Below are positions 1 through 8,224 of a stretch of 64,000 nt of DNA, one piece after another. The stretch's first letter is position 1. Each line of letters begins with the position of its first letter. A model generated the notes under the pieces. It did not search any database, had not been told where the DNA came from, and saw nothing but the letters and a program-made list of their open reading frames with translations. The DNA is from Xanthobacteraceae bacterium (lineage in GTDB: Bacteria; Pseudomonadota; Alphaproteobacteria; Rhizobiales; Xanthobacteraceae), in assembly GCA_031291475.1 (NCBI GenBank), contig JARLIY010000096.1, positions 1-64,000 of the forward strand, read 5' to 3'. Both the position numbers and the translations under genes were made by a program.

Positions 1-146
1 AGCGCCGGCCCGGGCGGCGGTTCGAGCGGTCCCGCGCGCCCGCAGGCCGCGAGCGTGAAGGCGGCGGTGCCGAACAGCGCCAGTGCAAAAGCGATACGCA
101 AGCGATCAAGGACCAAAGAACGCTCCCCCGGAGCTTCCGCCATCAT
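1..146 (-). CDS. Small LptM/YifL-like lipoprotein, C-terminus beyond window
   Basis: This gene runs off the left edge of the window, so only about the first 48 residues are visible. Reading leftward from tandem ATG codons at 146 and 143 there is a short basic and hydrophobic stretch, then a lipobox Leu-Ala-Ala-Cys followed by Gly-Arg-Ala-Gly-Pro-Leu and a proline run. That layout (lipobox, short G-x-x-G-P-L motif, Pro-rich tail) is typical of the tiny lipoproteins found next to argH in Rhizobiales; the E. coli relative LptM helps LPS-translocon assembly. Position downstream of argH on the same strand fits this. Function here is inferred from family resemblance only. Confidence 0.6.
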   Translation of the reverse strand, partial: MMAEAPGERSLVLDRLRIAFALALFGTAAFTLAACGRAGPLEPPPGPA

Positions 147-205
147 ATAGCAGAAAATGGACGCCGGCGGGCGACATTGTGTCGGCAATGTCTTGGCCAT
201 TGTGG

Positions 206-260
206 TGGATTTGAAGTTCCTACAGTGTAGCCGCGAATTCGTTTAGGAACTTCAAATCCA
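206..260. repeat. Perfect 17-bp inverted repeat
   Basis: Arms at 206-222 and 244-260 are exact reverse complements with a 21-nt loop. It lies between the lipoprotein and argH and is followed within 30 bases by a second, longer palindrome. The two share a GAAGTTC-type core, which suggests one repeat family. Confidence 0.85.
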
Positions 261-287
261 AAACCCACACTGGGTTCATATATTTGC

Positions 288-364
288 CGGTGTCCCTTTG
301 ATTCCGAAGTTCGCACAAGGACGAGCGGCAAAGCCTTGCGAACTTCGGAATCAAAGGGACACCG
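288..364. repeat. Perfect 28-bp inverted repeat directly behind argH
   Basis: Arms 288-315 and 337-364 pair without a mismatch around a 21-nt loop. The structure starts six bases after the argH stop codon (371-373), so an argH transcript would end in a very stable hairpin. There is no T-tract on the minus strand after it, so it is not a classical intrinsic terminator. It could protect mRNA 3' ends or be a mobile palindromic repeat. Confidence 0.85.
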
Positions 365-370
365 CCGCGT

Positions 371-1759
371 TTACGGCTTCTTTTGCAGCCGTTTGAGCCA
401 GCGTTTGGCCTGCGCGCGCACGTTCTTCGGCGCGGTCCCGCCATAAACATTGCGGCTTTTGACCGAGGCTTCGACCGAAAGCACGCCAAATACCGCTTTA
501 CCGATGCGCGGCTCGATTGCCTGCATGGCCGCAAGCGGCAGCTTGTCGAGCGCGACGCCCGCCGCCGCGGCCTTGGCCACGATCCGGCCGGTCACATGGT
601 GGGCCTCGCGAAACGGCAGATTGAGCGCGTGCGTGAGCCAATCGGCGAGATCGGTGGCGGTCGCAAAGCCCTCGCCCGCGGCAAGCCGCATGCGCTCCGC
701 GTCGGGCGTCATGTCGCGCACCATGCCGGTCATGGCGCCGATCGACAGCGTCAGCGTGCCGAGCGCGTCGAACGCGCCTTCCTTGTCTTCCTGCATGTCC
801 TTCTGATAGGCGAGCGGCAGCCCCTTCATCACCATCAGCAGCGCCGTGAGCGCGCCGACGACGCGGCCGGTCCGCGCACGGACGAGCTCGGCCGCGTCGG
901 GATTGCGCTTCTGCGGCATGATCGAGGAGCCGGTAATGAAGGCGTCGGAGAGCCGCACCAAGCCGACGAGCGGCGACGACCAGATCACGATCTCCTCGGC
1001 GAACCGCGACAGATGCATTGCAGCGATGGCGCAAGCCGACAGCGTCTCCAGGACGAAGTCGCGGTCGGCGACGGCGTCGAGCGAATTGCCCATCGGCCGC
1101 GCAAAGCCGAGCGTTTTCGCCGTCATCGCCCGATCGATCGGGAAGGACGTGCCGGCAAGCGCCGCGGCGCCGAGCGGGCTTTCGTTGAGCCGCGCGCGCG
1201 CATCGGCGAAGCGGCCGCGGTCGCGCGCCGCCATCTCGACATAAGCCAGCAAATGGTGGCCGAAGGTCACCGGCTGCGCGGTCTGCAGATGCGTGAAGCC
1301 CGGCATCACGGTCGCCGCGTGCTCGAGCGCTTTCTGCGCCAGCGCCCGTTGGTATTCGGCGAGCGCGGCGTCGAACCGGTCGATCGCATCGCGGATCCAC
1401 AGCCGGAAGTCGGTGGCGACCTGATCGTTGCGCGAGCGCGCAGTATGCAGCCGCCCGGCGGCCGGTCCGATCAATTCGCCGAGCCGACCCTCGACATTCA
1501 TGTGAATGTCCTCGAGCGCGCGCTCGAACTTGAACTTGCCCGCTTCGATCTCTGACAGGATCGTGTCTAGACCGTGAGCGATCCGCTTTGCATCCTGCGC
1601 CGTAATGATGCCCGTTTTGGCAAGCATCGCCGCATGGGCCTTGCTTGCGGCAATATCCTGCCGGTAGAGGTGTCGGTCGAAATCGATCGACGCGTTGATC
1701 TCCTCCATCAGGGGATCGGATTGCGAGCCGAAGCGTCCGCCCCACATTTTGTTGTTCAT
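371..1759 (-). CDS. argH: Argininosuccinate lyase
   Basis: Last step of arginine biosynthesis: cytosolic cleavage of argininosuccinate to arginine and fumarate. The 462-residue product opens with the usual [10 protein letters not shown], has the fumarase/ASL-superfamily signature loop [12 protein letters not shown] with the catalytic Ser, and the N-terminal TARSRNDQ segment. Length matches the family. I chose the ATG at 1759; a TTG at 1786 would add nine residues without homology to the usual start. The gene is divergent from tlpA with 40 bases between the starts, an arrangement common in Bradyrhizobium relatives, and is followed by the small lipoprotein gene. Confidence 0.96.
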   Translation of the reverse strand: MNNKMWGGRFGSQSDPLMEEINASIDFDRHLYRQDIAASKAHAAMLAKTGIITAQDAKRIAHGLDTILSEIEAGKFKFERALEDIHMNVEGRLGELIGPAAGRLHTARSRNDQVATDFRLWIRDAIDRFDAALAEYQRALAQKALEHAATVMPGFTHLQTAQPVTFGHHLLAYVEMAARDRGRFADARARLNESPLGAAALAGTSFPIDRAMTAKTLGFARPMGNSLDAVADRDFVLETLSACAIAAMHLSRFAEEIVIWSSPLVGLVRLSDAFITGSSIMPQKRNPDAAELVRARTGRVVGALTALLMVMKGLPLAYQKDMQEDKEGAFDALGTLTLSIGAMTGMVRDMTPDAERMRLAAGEGFATATDLADWLTHALNLPFREAHHVTGRIVAKAAAAGVALDKLPLAAMQAIEPRIGKAVFGVLSVEASVKSRNVYGGTAPKNVRAQAKRWLKRLQKKP

Positions 1760-1799
1760 GACACGCTGTTCATAAGGTTGCGCCAAGGTTCATCCGTTA

Positions 1800-2465
1800 A
1801 TGACCGAGCAATCCGTGCCGCCACGAGACAAACTGGGCCGCCTGCGCCTGACTTCGGTCGCCGCGGCCATCGGCGTCGTGGCCGTCCTGGCGGGGGTATA
1901 CGGGATGGAGCGGCTGCGAAGCAATCCGGCCGCGAGCACCTGTGAGCCGGCGGTCGCCGCGGCGGGGCGTCTTGCGCCGCTCGTGCGCGGGGAAGTCGCG
2001 GCCCTGACCGTGGCGCACAGCCCGTTTCGCGTCCCCGATTTGGCGTTCAAGGACACCGAAGGCCACGAACGTAAGCTCGCCGATTGGCGGGGCCGCACCG
2101 TCCTGCTCAATCTCTGGGCCACCTGGTGCGTGCCCTGCCGCCGGGAAATGCCGGCGCTCGACGCGCTGGAAAAGGATCTGGGCGGAACGGACTTCGAGGT
2201 GGTCGCCGTCAATATCGACACCCGCGATCCGGCAAAGCCGCTCGCTTTCCTCAAGGAGGTCGGCGTGACGCATCTGGCCTATTATTCCGATCCGAGCGCC
2301 AAGGTGTTTCAGGAGCTGAAGCTTGCCGGCAAGGCCTTCGGCATGCCGACGACGCTGATCGTCGACCGCTCTGGCTGCGAGATCGGCGAGATGGCAGGCC
2401 CCGCCGAATGGGCGAGCGCCGACGGCGTCAAGCTGGTCAGCGCCGCGGTCGGCACCCCGAATTGA
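1800..2465 (+). CDS. tlpA: TlpA-type thiol:disulfide interchange protein
   Basis: Membrane-anchored periplasmic thioredoxin-like reductant; in Bradyrhizobium TlpA reduces the Cu-chaperone ScoI and CoxB during cytochrome oxidase assembly. The 221-residue product has one N-terminal membrane anchor (about residues 17-37), then a thioredoxin fold with the active site WATWCVPC (Cys110 and Cys113) and the cis-Pro region GMPTT. Two further cysteines at about 48 and 190 could form the extra structural disulfide known in TlpA. It is divergent from argH and followed 17 bases later by an ankyrin protein, probably co-transcribed. Confidence 0.93.
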   Translation: MTEQSVPPRDKLGRLRLTSVAAAIGVVAVLAGVYGMERLRSNPAASTCEPAVAAAGRLAPLVRGEVAALTVAHSPFRVPDLAFKDTEGHERKLADWRGRTVLLNLWATWCVPCRREMPALDALEKDLGGTDFEVVAVNIDTRDPAKPLAFLKEVGVTHLAYYSDPSAKVFQELKLAGKAFGMPTTLIVDRSGCEIGEMAGPAEWASADGVKLVSAAVGTPN

Positions 2466-2482
2466 ACCCCGGCCATCGCGCC

Positions 2483-3418
2483 ATGACTGCACCCTTCCTC
2501 GGCATTTTCGCCGGCGCGTGTCTGCTCGTGGCGGCACTTTCGCCGGCGCGCGCCCAGCCGGTGCAGCCGCATCCCGACGAGGATTGCGGCGAGATCGAGC
2601 GCAACTACGAGATGATCAAGGCCGACGCCGTCTCGGTGCAGATCAACCTGGCGCTGTTCAAGGCGGCCGACCGCGGCTGCGACGAGTTGGCGAAGAAACT
2701 CCTCGCCGCCGGCGCTTCGCTGCAGGCGCGCGATCGCCGCGGCGCCATGCCGCTCACTCACGCCGCGCGCGAGGGCCACGTCAGGCTGGTCGAATTTTTG
2801 CTCGCCAACGGCGCACCGATCGATGCCCGCAATGTGGACGGCGGCACCGCTTTGTTCGCCGCGGCCGAGGGCGAGAAGCATTCGACGGTGGCGTTGCTCT
2901 TGGCCAAGGGCGCCGACCCTAATCTGCCCGGTCGCAAGGGCGTCACGCCGCTGATCGCGGCCGCCTTCAAGGGCAACGACCGCATTTTCGAACAACTCAT
3001 CGCCGCCGGCGCCGCGCCTGACGCGCGCGACGAGACCGGAAAGTCCGCCATCATCTACGCCGCGGCGCGCGGCTTCGACGGCATCGTCAAGCGTCTGCTC
3101 GATGCTGGAATCAACGCGCGCGAGCGCTACGGCAACGAGCTGACCGCGCTGATGTGGGCGGCCGGGCACGATGAGGGCGTCGGCGCGGCGGCGGTGGAGC
3201 GCGTCGTCGATCTTTTGCTTGCGCACGGCGCGACGATGAATGACGCCGACAACCGCGGCCGCACCGCGCTGATGATTGCCGCCGCGCTCGGCGATGCGGC
3301 GAGCGTCGACACTCTGCTGCGCCACGGCGCCGACCGGGCGTTGAAGGATAAGGAGGGCAAGACCGCGCTCGATCTCGCGGCCAACGCCGCCGTGCGGGCA
3401 AAGCTTGCCGCCAAGTGA
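2483..3418 (+). CDS. Exported ankyrin-repeat protein
   Basis: A 311-residue protein with a clear Sec signal peptide (cleavage likely after Ala-Arg-Ala near residue 24) followed by about seven ankyrin repeats; repeated G-x-T-x-L-x-x-A-A and L-L-x-x-G-A-D units are visible from residue 65 to the C-terminus. Ankyrin repeats bind proteins, so a periplasmic scaffold or inhibitor role is plausible, but no partner can be named. ATG 2483 is chosen because it starts the signal peptide; an upstream in-frame extension would run through tlpA. Its stop lies four bases from the convergent cytochrome c gene. Confidence 0.85.
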   Translation: MTAPFLGIFAGACLLVAALSPARAQPVQPHPDEDCGEIERNYEMIKADAVSVQINLALFKAADRGCDELAKKLLAAGASLQARDRRGAMPLTHAAREGHVRLVEFLLANGAPIDARNVDGGTALFAAAEGEKHSTVALLLAKGADPNLPGRKGVTPLIAAAFKGNDRIFEQLIAAGAAPDARDETGKSAIIYAAARGFDGIVKRLLDAGINARERYGNELTALMWAAGHDEGVGAAAVERVVDLLLAHGATMNDADNRGRTALMIAAALGDAASVDTLLRHGADRALKDKEGKTALDLAANAAVRAKLAAK

Positions 3419-3422
3419 TTGG

Positions 3423-4004
3423 TTATTGCATCCCCGCGAGCCAGGTCGCGAGCGCCCCGATTTCCTGCTCCGTGAGCCCCTTCATGAAGCCGGTCATGCC
3501 GGGATTGTTGCCGCGGGCGCCGGTGCCGAAGTCGGTCATCGTTTTTTGCAGATAGCCACGGGCCTGACCGGCGAGGCGCGGCTGCGTGCTGTCGCCTTTA
3601 AATCCTTCCAGATGGCAGCTCGTGCAAACGACGGACGCGTTCACCCGCTGCGCCAACGCCACCTCATCCGCCGGCGCGTGCGGCTGCTGCAGGTTGGGCC
3701 AGGCCTTTTTGGAGAAATATTGCGCGAGCGGCATCAAATCCTCGCGCTCGAGCCCCTCCACGATCGGCGTCATTTGCTCGTTCTTACGCGCGCCGGACTT
3801 GAAATCGCGGAGCTGAAAGAACAGGTAGCCGAGGTTTTGGCCCCAGATGACGGGCACAGCGATGACCTGCTGCGGCGGCACGCCGTCCTCGCCGTGACAG
3901 GCCGTGCAGATTTGCGCTTTCTCCTCGATGCTTTGCGCGCGCGCAGCCAAAGGGAGCAGCGTGAGCGCCAAGACAAAAAAGAACGAAACTTTCTTTGCCT
4001 GCAT
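3423..4004 (-). CDS. Diheme c-type cytochrome (cytochrome c4/c553 type)
   Basis: A 193-residue periplasmic cytochrome with signal peptide (about residues 1-23) and two heme-binding motifs, CTACH (near residue 34) and CTSCH (near residue 133), each followed by a Met-containing segment that could supply the sixth ligand. Two similar domains suggest a c4-type diheme electron carrier. It lies downstream of the PQQ dehydrogenase on the same strand, so it may accept electrons from it. A strong hairpin with a T-run lies between them, so transcription of the two may be partly uncoupled. ATG 4004 is chosen as the start of the signal peptide. Confidence 0.88.
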   Translation of the reverse strand: MQAKKVSFFFVLALTLLPLAARAQSIEEKAQICTACHGEDGVPPQQVIAVPVIWGQNLGYLFFQLRDFKSGARKNEQMTPIVEGLEREDLMPLAQYFSKKAWPNLQQPHAPADEVALAQRVNASVVCTSCHLEGFKGDSTQPRLAGQARGYLQKTMTDFGTGARGNNPGMTGFMKGLTEQEIGALATWLAGMQ

Positions 4005-4033
4005 TTGCCGCCCGGCAGCAGAATCGCGTTCAT

Positions 4034-4068
4034 TAAAAAATCGGACGGGGCCGTTGCCGGTCCCGTCC
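4034..4068 (-). terminator. Rho-independent terminator after the PQQ dehydrogenase
   Basis: On the minus strand GGACGGG (4068-4062) and CCCGTCC (4049-4043) form a stem extended by an inner CCG/CGG around a GCAA loop, followed at once by GATTTTTT (4041-4034). It begins about 33 bases after the dehydrogenase stop and ends 30 bases before the cytochrome c start. Confidence 0.75.
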
Positions 4069-4101
4069 TTGAAAAATCGCCCCGATCTGGATCGGGTACC
4101 C

Positions 4102-5832
4102 TTAGTCCAGTGTGAAGGCGACGATGCTGTTGCCGCGTTTGGAATCGATCTGCACGTTTCCGCCCGCCGCCACCGCGATGTATTGCTTGCCGCCGACCAT
4201 GTAGGACGAAGGCGGTGCATTGACGCCGGCGCCGGCCTGGAACTTCCAGAGCACGCTGCCGGTGTTGGCGTCATAGGCCTTGAACCAGCCATTGGCTTCG
4301 CCGGCAAACACCACGCCGCCGGCGGTGGCGAGAATGCCGCCGATCATCGGTTCGGGCGTCTTCACCTGCCATTTGATCTTGCCGGTGTTGTAGTCGACCG
4401 CGGTCACGTTGCCGGCCTGGACGCCGCCGGGCACGTTGGTGAAGGCGCCGCCGAGCCACAGCTTGCCCTGGGGATAGGGCGTGGAGTCGACCGTATAGGT
4501 CATCTCCTGCTCGAGGTTGATCGCGTAGGCGAGGCCGAGACCCGGATCGGTCGCGATCGGCGACCATTCCACGCCGCCATTGGCGCCCGGGAACATGCGC
4601 GCCGCCTTGGGATCGAGCGCTTGGGTCGGCGTTGGCAGCACCCACCGATCCTTCTGCGACACCATCGGCTCGGAGAAGCGGATCAGCTTGCAGTCCTTGC
4701 GATCGTGCACGTAGATGTAACCGGTCTTGCCGGCGTGGAGCACGCCGGGGATCGTCTTGCCGCTTCCGTCTTTCACATCGACGAGGACCGTCGGGCTCGT
4801 GGCGTCGAGATCCCAGATGTCGTGAGCGATGTATTGGAAGTAACAGGCGAGTTTGCCGGTATCGAGATCGACCGAGACCAGCGAGTCTGTGTAAAGGTTG
4901 TCGCCGGGCCGTATCGCACCGTCGAGGTCGGGCGAGGGATTGCCGACCACGAAATAGATGCGCTTGGTCGCCAGGTCGACCGACGGATTTTGCCACACGC
5001 CGCCGCCGAGCGTCTTCCAGGGATCGCCGTTCTTGGCCAGCGCCTCTTTCTCTGCGGCGATGTCGCGATGCATGTCGCGGCCGGTGGCATCCTTGGTCGC
5101 CCACACGCCGACCGAATTCTCCGGAATGGTGTCGAAGGTCCAGAGCAGCTTGCCGTCGTTGGCGTCCAACGCCTTGACGAAGCCGCGGATGCCGTATTCG
5201 CCCCCGTTGGTGCCGATGAGAACCTTGCCGTCGACCACGGTCGGCGCCATCGTCTCGCTGTAACCGAGCGAAGGATCGGCGATCTGCTGCGACCAGAGGA
5301 GCTTGCCGGTCTTGGCGTCGAGCGCGACTAGCTTGGCGTCGAGCGTGCCGATGTAAACCTTGTCGTCGGAGACCGCGGCGCCGCGATTGTTTGGGCCGCA
5401 GCAATAGACCGTGATCGGTCCCATCTCGTGCTTGTAGTGCCAGATCTGCTCGCCGGTCTGCGCATTGAGCGCATAGACGTGGTCGAACGAGGTGGTCACG
5501 TACATCACGCCATTGACCACGATCGGCGAGGTCTCCATCGACTCTCTGACGTCGGTCTGGAAAATCCAGGAGACGTGCAGGCCCTTGACGTTCTTGGCGT
5601 TGATCTGCTCGGCGGGGTGGAAACGGGTTTGATCGTAGTTGCCGTTGGTGTGCAGGAAGTTATTGCTGTCCTTTGCCGCGCTGCTCAGCATCGCCTGGCT
5701 GACACTCGGTATCGGCGGGGCCTTCGTCGCGGCGGACGTGCCGCCCGGGCCGGTCTCTTGCGCAAATGCAACACCTGCCAGCGGCAACGCCATAGCCCCC
5801 GCAAGCAGCATCGTCCTCCCGATTCGGATCAT
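4102..5832 (-). CDS. PQQ-dependent alcohol dehydrogenase-type quinoprotein
   Basis: A 576-residue exported quinoprotein with an eight-bladed beta-propeller. There is a signal peptide (residues 1-24), repeated tryptophan-docking motifs (for example near [10 protein letters not shown] and [10 protein letters not shown]), an adjacent Cys pair (Cys144-Cys145) that forms the vicinal disulfide ring over PQQ, the metal-ligand Glu in GGEYG, and the catalytic Asp341 in WDLD. Asp343, two residues on, occupies the site used for lanthanide binding in XoxF/ExaF-type enzymes, but WDxD also occurs in membrane glucose dehydrogenases, so metal and substrate are open. No cytochrome domain is fused; the diheme cytochrome downstream is a likely electron acceptor. 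Confidence 0.88.
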   Translation of the reverse strand: MIRIGRTMLLAGAMALPLAGVAFAQETGPGGTSAATKAPPIPSVSQAMLSSAAKDSNNFLHTNGNYDQTRFHPAEQINAKNVKGLHVSWIFQTDVRESMETSPIVVNGVMYVTTSFDHVYALNAQTGEQIWHYKHEMGPITVYCCGPNNRGAAVSDDKVYIGTLDAKLVALDAKTGKLLWSQQIADPSLGYSETMAPTVVDGKVLIGTNGGEYGIRGFVKALDANDGKLLWTFDTIPENSVGVWATKDATGRDMHRDIAAEKEALAKNGDPWKTLGGGVWQNPSVDLATKRIYFVVGNPSPDLDGAIRPGDNLYTDSLVSVDLDTGKLACYFQYIAHDIWDLDATSPTVLVDVKDGSGKTIPGVLHAGKTGYIYVHDRKDCKLIRFSEPMVSQKDRWVLPTPTQALDPKAARMFPGANGGVEWSPIATDPGLGLAYAINLEQEMTYTVDSTPYPQGKLWLGGAFTNVPGGVQAGNVTAVDYNTGKIKWQVKTPEPMIGGILATAGGVVFAGEANGWFKAYDANTGSVLWKFQAGAGVNAPPSSYMVGGKQYIAVAAGGNVQIDSKRGNSIVAFTLD

Positions 5833-6040
5833 GGGTTCCTCCCGATCATGCGCTTGGCGCGCGATAACGGCCGTTGTTCCGGCCGCGCTTGCTCTTGATG
5901 CTTAATACAAGCGTGACGTTGGAACAGTGACCTGTCAAGATAAGTGCAAGCTTCACCACGGCCAGGCGCGGTGGAAGCGCGCTCGCCAATGCAATTCCTC
6001 CAAGGATTTGTGGGCGTGCGCCCCAATGCCGGGCGTCACC

Positions 6041-6068
6041 TTGACACCGGCCGCCACCGCCATATACT
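6041..6068 (+). promoter_or_regulatory. Sigma-70-type promoter of the ArsR/SRPBCC pair
   Basis: A full consensus -35 TTGACA (6041-6046), a 16-bp spacer and a near-consensus -10 TATACT (6063-6068). The predicted start of transcription falls at about 6075-6076, on the ATG of the regulator, so the mRNA would have no leader. Confidence 0.7.
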
Positions 6069-6084
6069 TAACTACATGGTTAAG
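6067..6084. promoter_or_regulatory. Probable ArsR autoregulatory operator
   Basis: Perfect inverted repeat CTTAAC-N6-GTTAAG with the start codon in the spacer. It overlaps the -10 box and transcription start, where a bound repressor would block RNA polymerase. Similar TTAAC/GTTAA palindromes precede other ArsR genes paired with SRPBCC proteins. Confidence 0.65.
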
Positions 6085-6510
6085 CTTAGTGCCGCCCCGC
6101 TCGATCGCACCTTTGCCGCGCTTGCCGACCCGACGCGCCGGGCGCTGCTGGCGCGGCTCGCCGAACAACCGGACCTTTCGGTGAGCGCGCTGGCGAAGCC
6201 GTTCGCCGTGTCGCTGCCGGCGATCATGAAGCATCTCGACGTATTGACCGACGCCGGATTGGTGCAGCGGAGCAAATCGGGCCGCACCGTCATCTGCCGG
6301 CTCGACGCCGCACCGATGCAAAGCGCGCGTGAGTGGCTCGAACGCTACGAACGCTTCTGGTCCGAGGCGTTGCGCCGCCTCGCCGCGTTCCTGGAGGAGG
6401 AAGAGTCATGGACGTCCAATCCGCCGTCAAACCAAGCCTCACGCTCAAGCGCCGCTTCAAAGCGCCGCCGGCCAAAGTCTTCGCCGCGTTCACCGACCCG
6501 GAAAAAATAA
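6076..6510 (+). CDS. ArsR-family winged-helix repressor
   Basis: A small DNA-binding repressor of the type that precedes AHSA1/SRPBCC genes. Residues 6-90 show the family pattern: LDRTFAALADPTRRALLARL, then the recognition-helix segment SLPAIMKHLDVL and the beta-wing KSGRTVICRL. No arsenic/metal cysteine motif is present, so the ligand is probably not a metal. The family normally ends near residue 110; here the frame continues to 144 with a Ser/Lys/Arg-rich tail read out of frame through the next gene, overlapping it by 103 bases. That tail is probably not homologous to anything and may reflect a lost stop codon or a frameshift. Confidence 0.88.
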   Translation: MVKLSAAPLDRTFAALADPTRRALLARLAEQPDLSVSALAKPFAVSLPAIMKHLDVLTDAGLVQRSKSGRTVICRLDAAPMQSAREWLERYERFWSEALRRLAAFLEEEESWTSNPPSNQASRSSAASKRRRPKSSPRSPTRKK

Positions 6511-6857
6511 AGCGCTGGATGGGGCCGGGCGAGATCCTCACCCAGCGGGCCGCGGCCGACCCGCGCGTCGGCGGCCGCTACCGCATCGAGATGCGTTCGC
6601 CGAACGGCGAGGCTCACAATGTCGGCGGCGTCTATCGCGAGGTCGTCGCCAACGAAAAGCTGGTATTCACCTGGTCCTGGGACGCCGCGCCGCCGGACCA
6701 GCCGCATGAATCGATGGTGACCGTCACGTTCAAGCCGGACGGCGACGGCACCTTGCTGACGCTGACCCACGAAAAACTGTTCGACGAAAAATCGCGCGAC
6801 GGGCACCAGCATGGCTGGATCGGCGCCCTCGACAAGCTGGAAAAATTGCTTGCGTAA
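6408..6857 (+). CDS. SRPBCC (AHSA1-like) domain protein
   Basis: A 149-residue START/Bet v1-like protein of the Aha1-C family: N-terminal LKRRFKAPPAKVFAAFTDPE, central GGRYRIEM, and the C-terminal helix GHQHGWIGALDKLEKLL are characteristic. These proteins have a hydrophobic ligand pocket, and when paired with an ArsR gene are usually of unknown substrate. The gene starts inside the 3' end of the arsR frame and is surely in the same transcript. VOC and DUF899 genes follow on the same strand, as in many rhizobial clusters of this type. Confidence 0.88.
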   Translation: MDVQSAVKPSLTLKRRFKAPPAKVFAAFTDPEKIKRWMGPGEILTQRAAADPRVGGRYRIEMRSPNGEAHNVGGVYREVVANEKLVFTWSWDAAPPDQPHESMVTVTFKPDGDGTLLTLTHEKLFDEKSRDGHQHGWIGALDKLEKLLA

Positions 6858-6912
6858 CCCTGTCGCGACATCGCGGCGAGAATCCCGTAACCCACCAATC
6901 CGGAGTAGCCTC

Positions 6913-7290
6913 ATGTCTTGGTCACACGGTCAATTCCACTGGAACGAGCTGATGACGCGCAATGTCGAAGGCGCAAAGAAGTTCTACGGCGATACGCTGG
7001 GCTGGAAATACGATGCGATGCCGATGCCCGGCGGCGGCACCTACTGGATCGCCAAGGCCGACGATAAACCCGCCGCCGGCATCTTCGACATCAGCGGGCC
7101 TGACTACAAAGGCGTTCCGGAAAGCTGGATGCCCTATATCGCCGTCGACGACGTCGATACGCGCGTGAGCAAGGCGACCAAGGCCGGCGCCAAGGTCATG
7201 AAGCCCGCTTTCGAGGTGCCCGGGGTCGGCCGTATCGTTATCCTGCTCGAGCCCGGCGGCGCCGGCATCGGCTGGATGACGCCGGCGTAA
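6913..7290 (+). CDS. VOC-family (glyoxalase/bleomycin-resistance fold) protein
   Basis: A 125-residue single-module vicinal-oxygen-chelate protein. It has the paired beta-alpha-beta-beta-beta pattern: FHWNELMTRNVEGAKKFYGD at the start and, in the second half, YIAVDDVDTRVSKATKAGA ending in a glycine-rich strand. A candidate metal ligand is His8, with Glu residues near 12 and 111. Substrate cannot be read from the sequence. It sits 55 bases after the SRPBCC gene and probably belongs to the ArsR-controlled unit. Confidence 0.85.
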   Translation: MSWSHGQFHWNELMTRNVEGAKKFYGDTLGWKYDAMPMPGGGTYWIAKADDKPAAGIFDISGPDYKGVPESWMPYIAVDDVDTRVSKATKAGAKVMKPAFEVPGVGRIVILLEPGGAGIGWMTPA

Positions 7291-7347
7291 TGAATTTCAT
7301 ACCCGCATGGCGCCCGGCGCCATCCGGCCTTTGAATGGAGGCAAATC

Positions 7348-8115
7348 ATGGAACCGCACAAGATCGTTTCGCATGATGAATGGATCGCGGCGCGCAAGGC
7401 GCATTTGGCGGAGGAGAAGGCCTTCACCCGCGCCCGCGACGCGCTAAGCCGCAAGCGCCGCGAGCTTCCCTGGGAGAAGGTCACAAAGACCTATGTGTTC
7501 GACGGTCCCAACGGTAAGGAAAGCCTGACCGATCTGCTCGGCGGCAAGAGCCAGTTGATCGTCTATCACTTCATGTTCGGCCCCAACTGGGAAGAAGGCT
7601 GCCCGAGCTGCTCGCTGATCGCCGATCACTTGGATGGCGCCGCTGTCCACCTGGCGCAGCGCGATGTCGCTTTGGTCGTGGTGTCGCGGGCGCCGCTTGC
7701 GCAAATCGAGAAGTTCAAGGGGCGCATGGGCTGGCAATTCAAATGGGTGTCGTCGTCCGGCAACGACTTCAACTTCGACTATCAGGTGTCGGCGACGCCC
7801 GAGGAGAAAGCCAAAGGCACCGCATTTTATAATTACGAACAAACGACTTTCCCCAGCGACCAGCGCCCGGGCACGAGCGTGTTCTACAAGAACGACGCCG
7901 GCGAGATCTTCCATACCTATTCGAGCTACGGACGCGGCCTCGATATCCTGATCGGCGCCTACAATCTCCTCGACATCGCCCCCAAGGGCCGCGACGAGGC
8001 GGGGCTGTCCTACGGCATGGCGTGGGTGCGCCATCATGATAAGTATGAAGGCGCAACCATCGATCCGCAGGCCGCGTACAAGGAGCCGAAGAAATCCGAT
8101 TCCTGCTGCGATTAA
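7348..8115 (+). CDS. DUF899 thioredoxin-like protein
   Basis: A 255-residue member of the DUF899 family, a thioredoxin-fold group often found next to ArsR/SRPBCC genes. Visible landmarks are the N-terminal helix with KAHLAEEKAFTRARDALSRKRRELPW, the strand YHFMFGPNWEEGCPSCS containing a CPSC redox-type motif, and the C-terminal dithiol Cys-Cys near the end. A good ribosome site (GGAGG, 7338-7342) precedes ATG 7348. Catalytic role unproven; a thiol-dependent reductase or peroxidase activity is inferred from the fold only. Confidence 0.88.
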   Translation: MEPHKIVSHDEWIAARKAHLAEEKAFTRARDALSRKRRELPWEKVTKTYVFDGPNGKESLTDLLGGKSQLIVYHFMFGPNWEEGCPSCSLIADHLDGAAVHLAQRDVALVVVSRAPLAQIEKFKGRMGWQFKWVSSSGNDFNFDYQVSATPEEKAKGTAFYNYEQTTFPSDQRPGTSVFYKNDAGEIFHTYSSYGRGLDILIGAYNLLDIAPKGRDEAGLSYGMAWVRHHDKYEGATIDPQAAYKEPKKSDSCCD

Positions 8116-8119
8116 ATTG

Positions 8120-8202
8120 GTAGCCCGGATTGAGCGCGCGAAATCCGGGGAGACTTCCGACAGGCCATCATCCCGGATGTCGCTTCACTCCATCCGGGCT
8201 AC
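8120..8202. repeat. Interspersed palindromic repeat (GTAGCCCGGAT family)
   Basis: Terminal arms GTAGCCCGGAT (8120-8130) and ATCCGGGCTAC (8192-8202) are exact complements. A related copy lies at 21285-21375. It sits between DUF899 and MAPEG genes and can fold when transcribed. Confidence 0.8.
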
Positions 8203-8224
8203 GGACTAAAGGGGAGCAAAATCA

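Noticed and set aside
288..364. Classical intrinsic terminator of argH
   Set aside because: No T-tract follows the hairpin on the minus strand; it was recorded as a repeat.
383..1555. Long open frame on the plus strand opposite argH
   Set aside because: Antisense shadow of argH caused by high GC; no family features and very Arg-rich composition.
2084..3418. Longer start for the ankyrin protein inside tlpA
   Set aside because: The extension is out of frame with tlpA and lacks homology; signal peptide starts at 2483.
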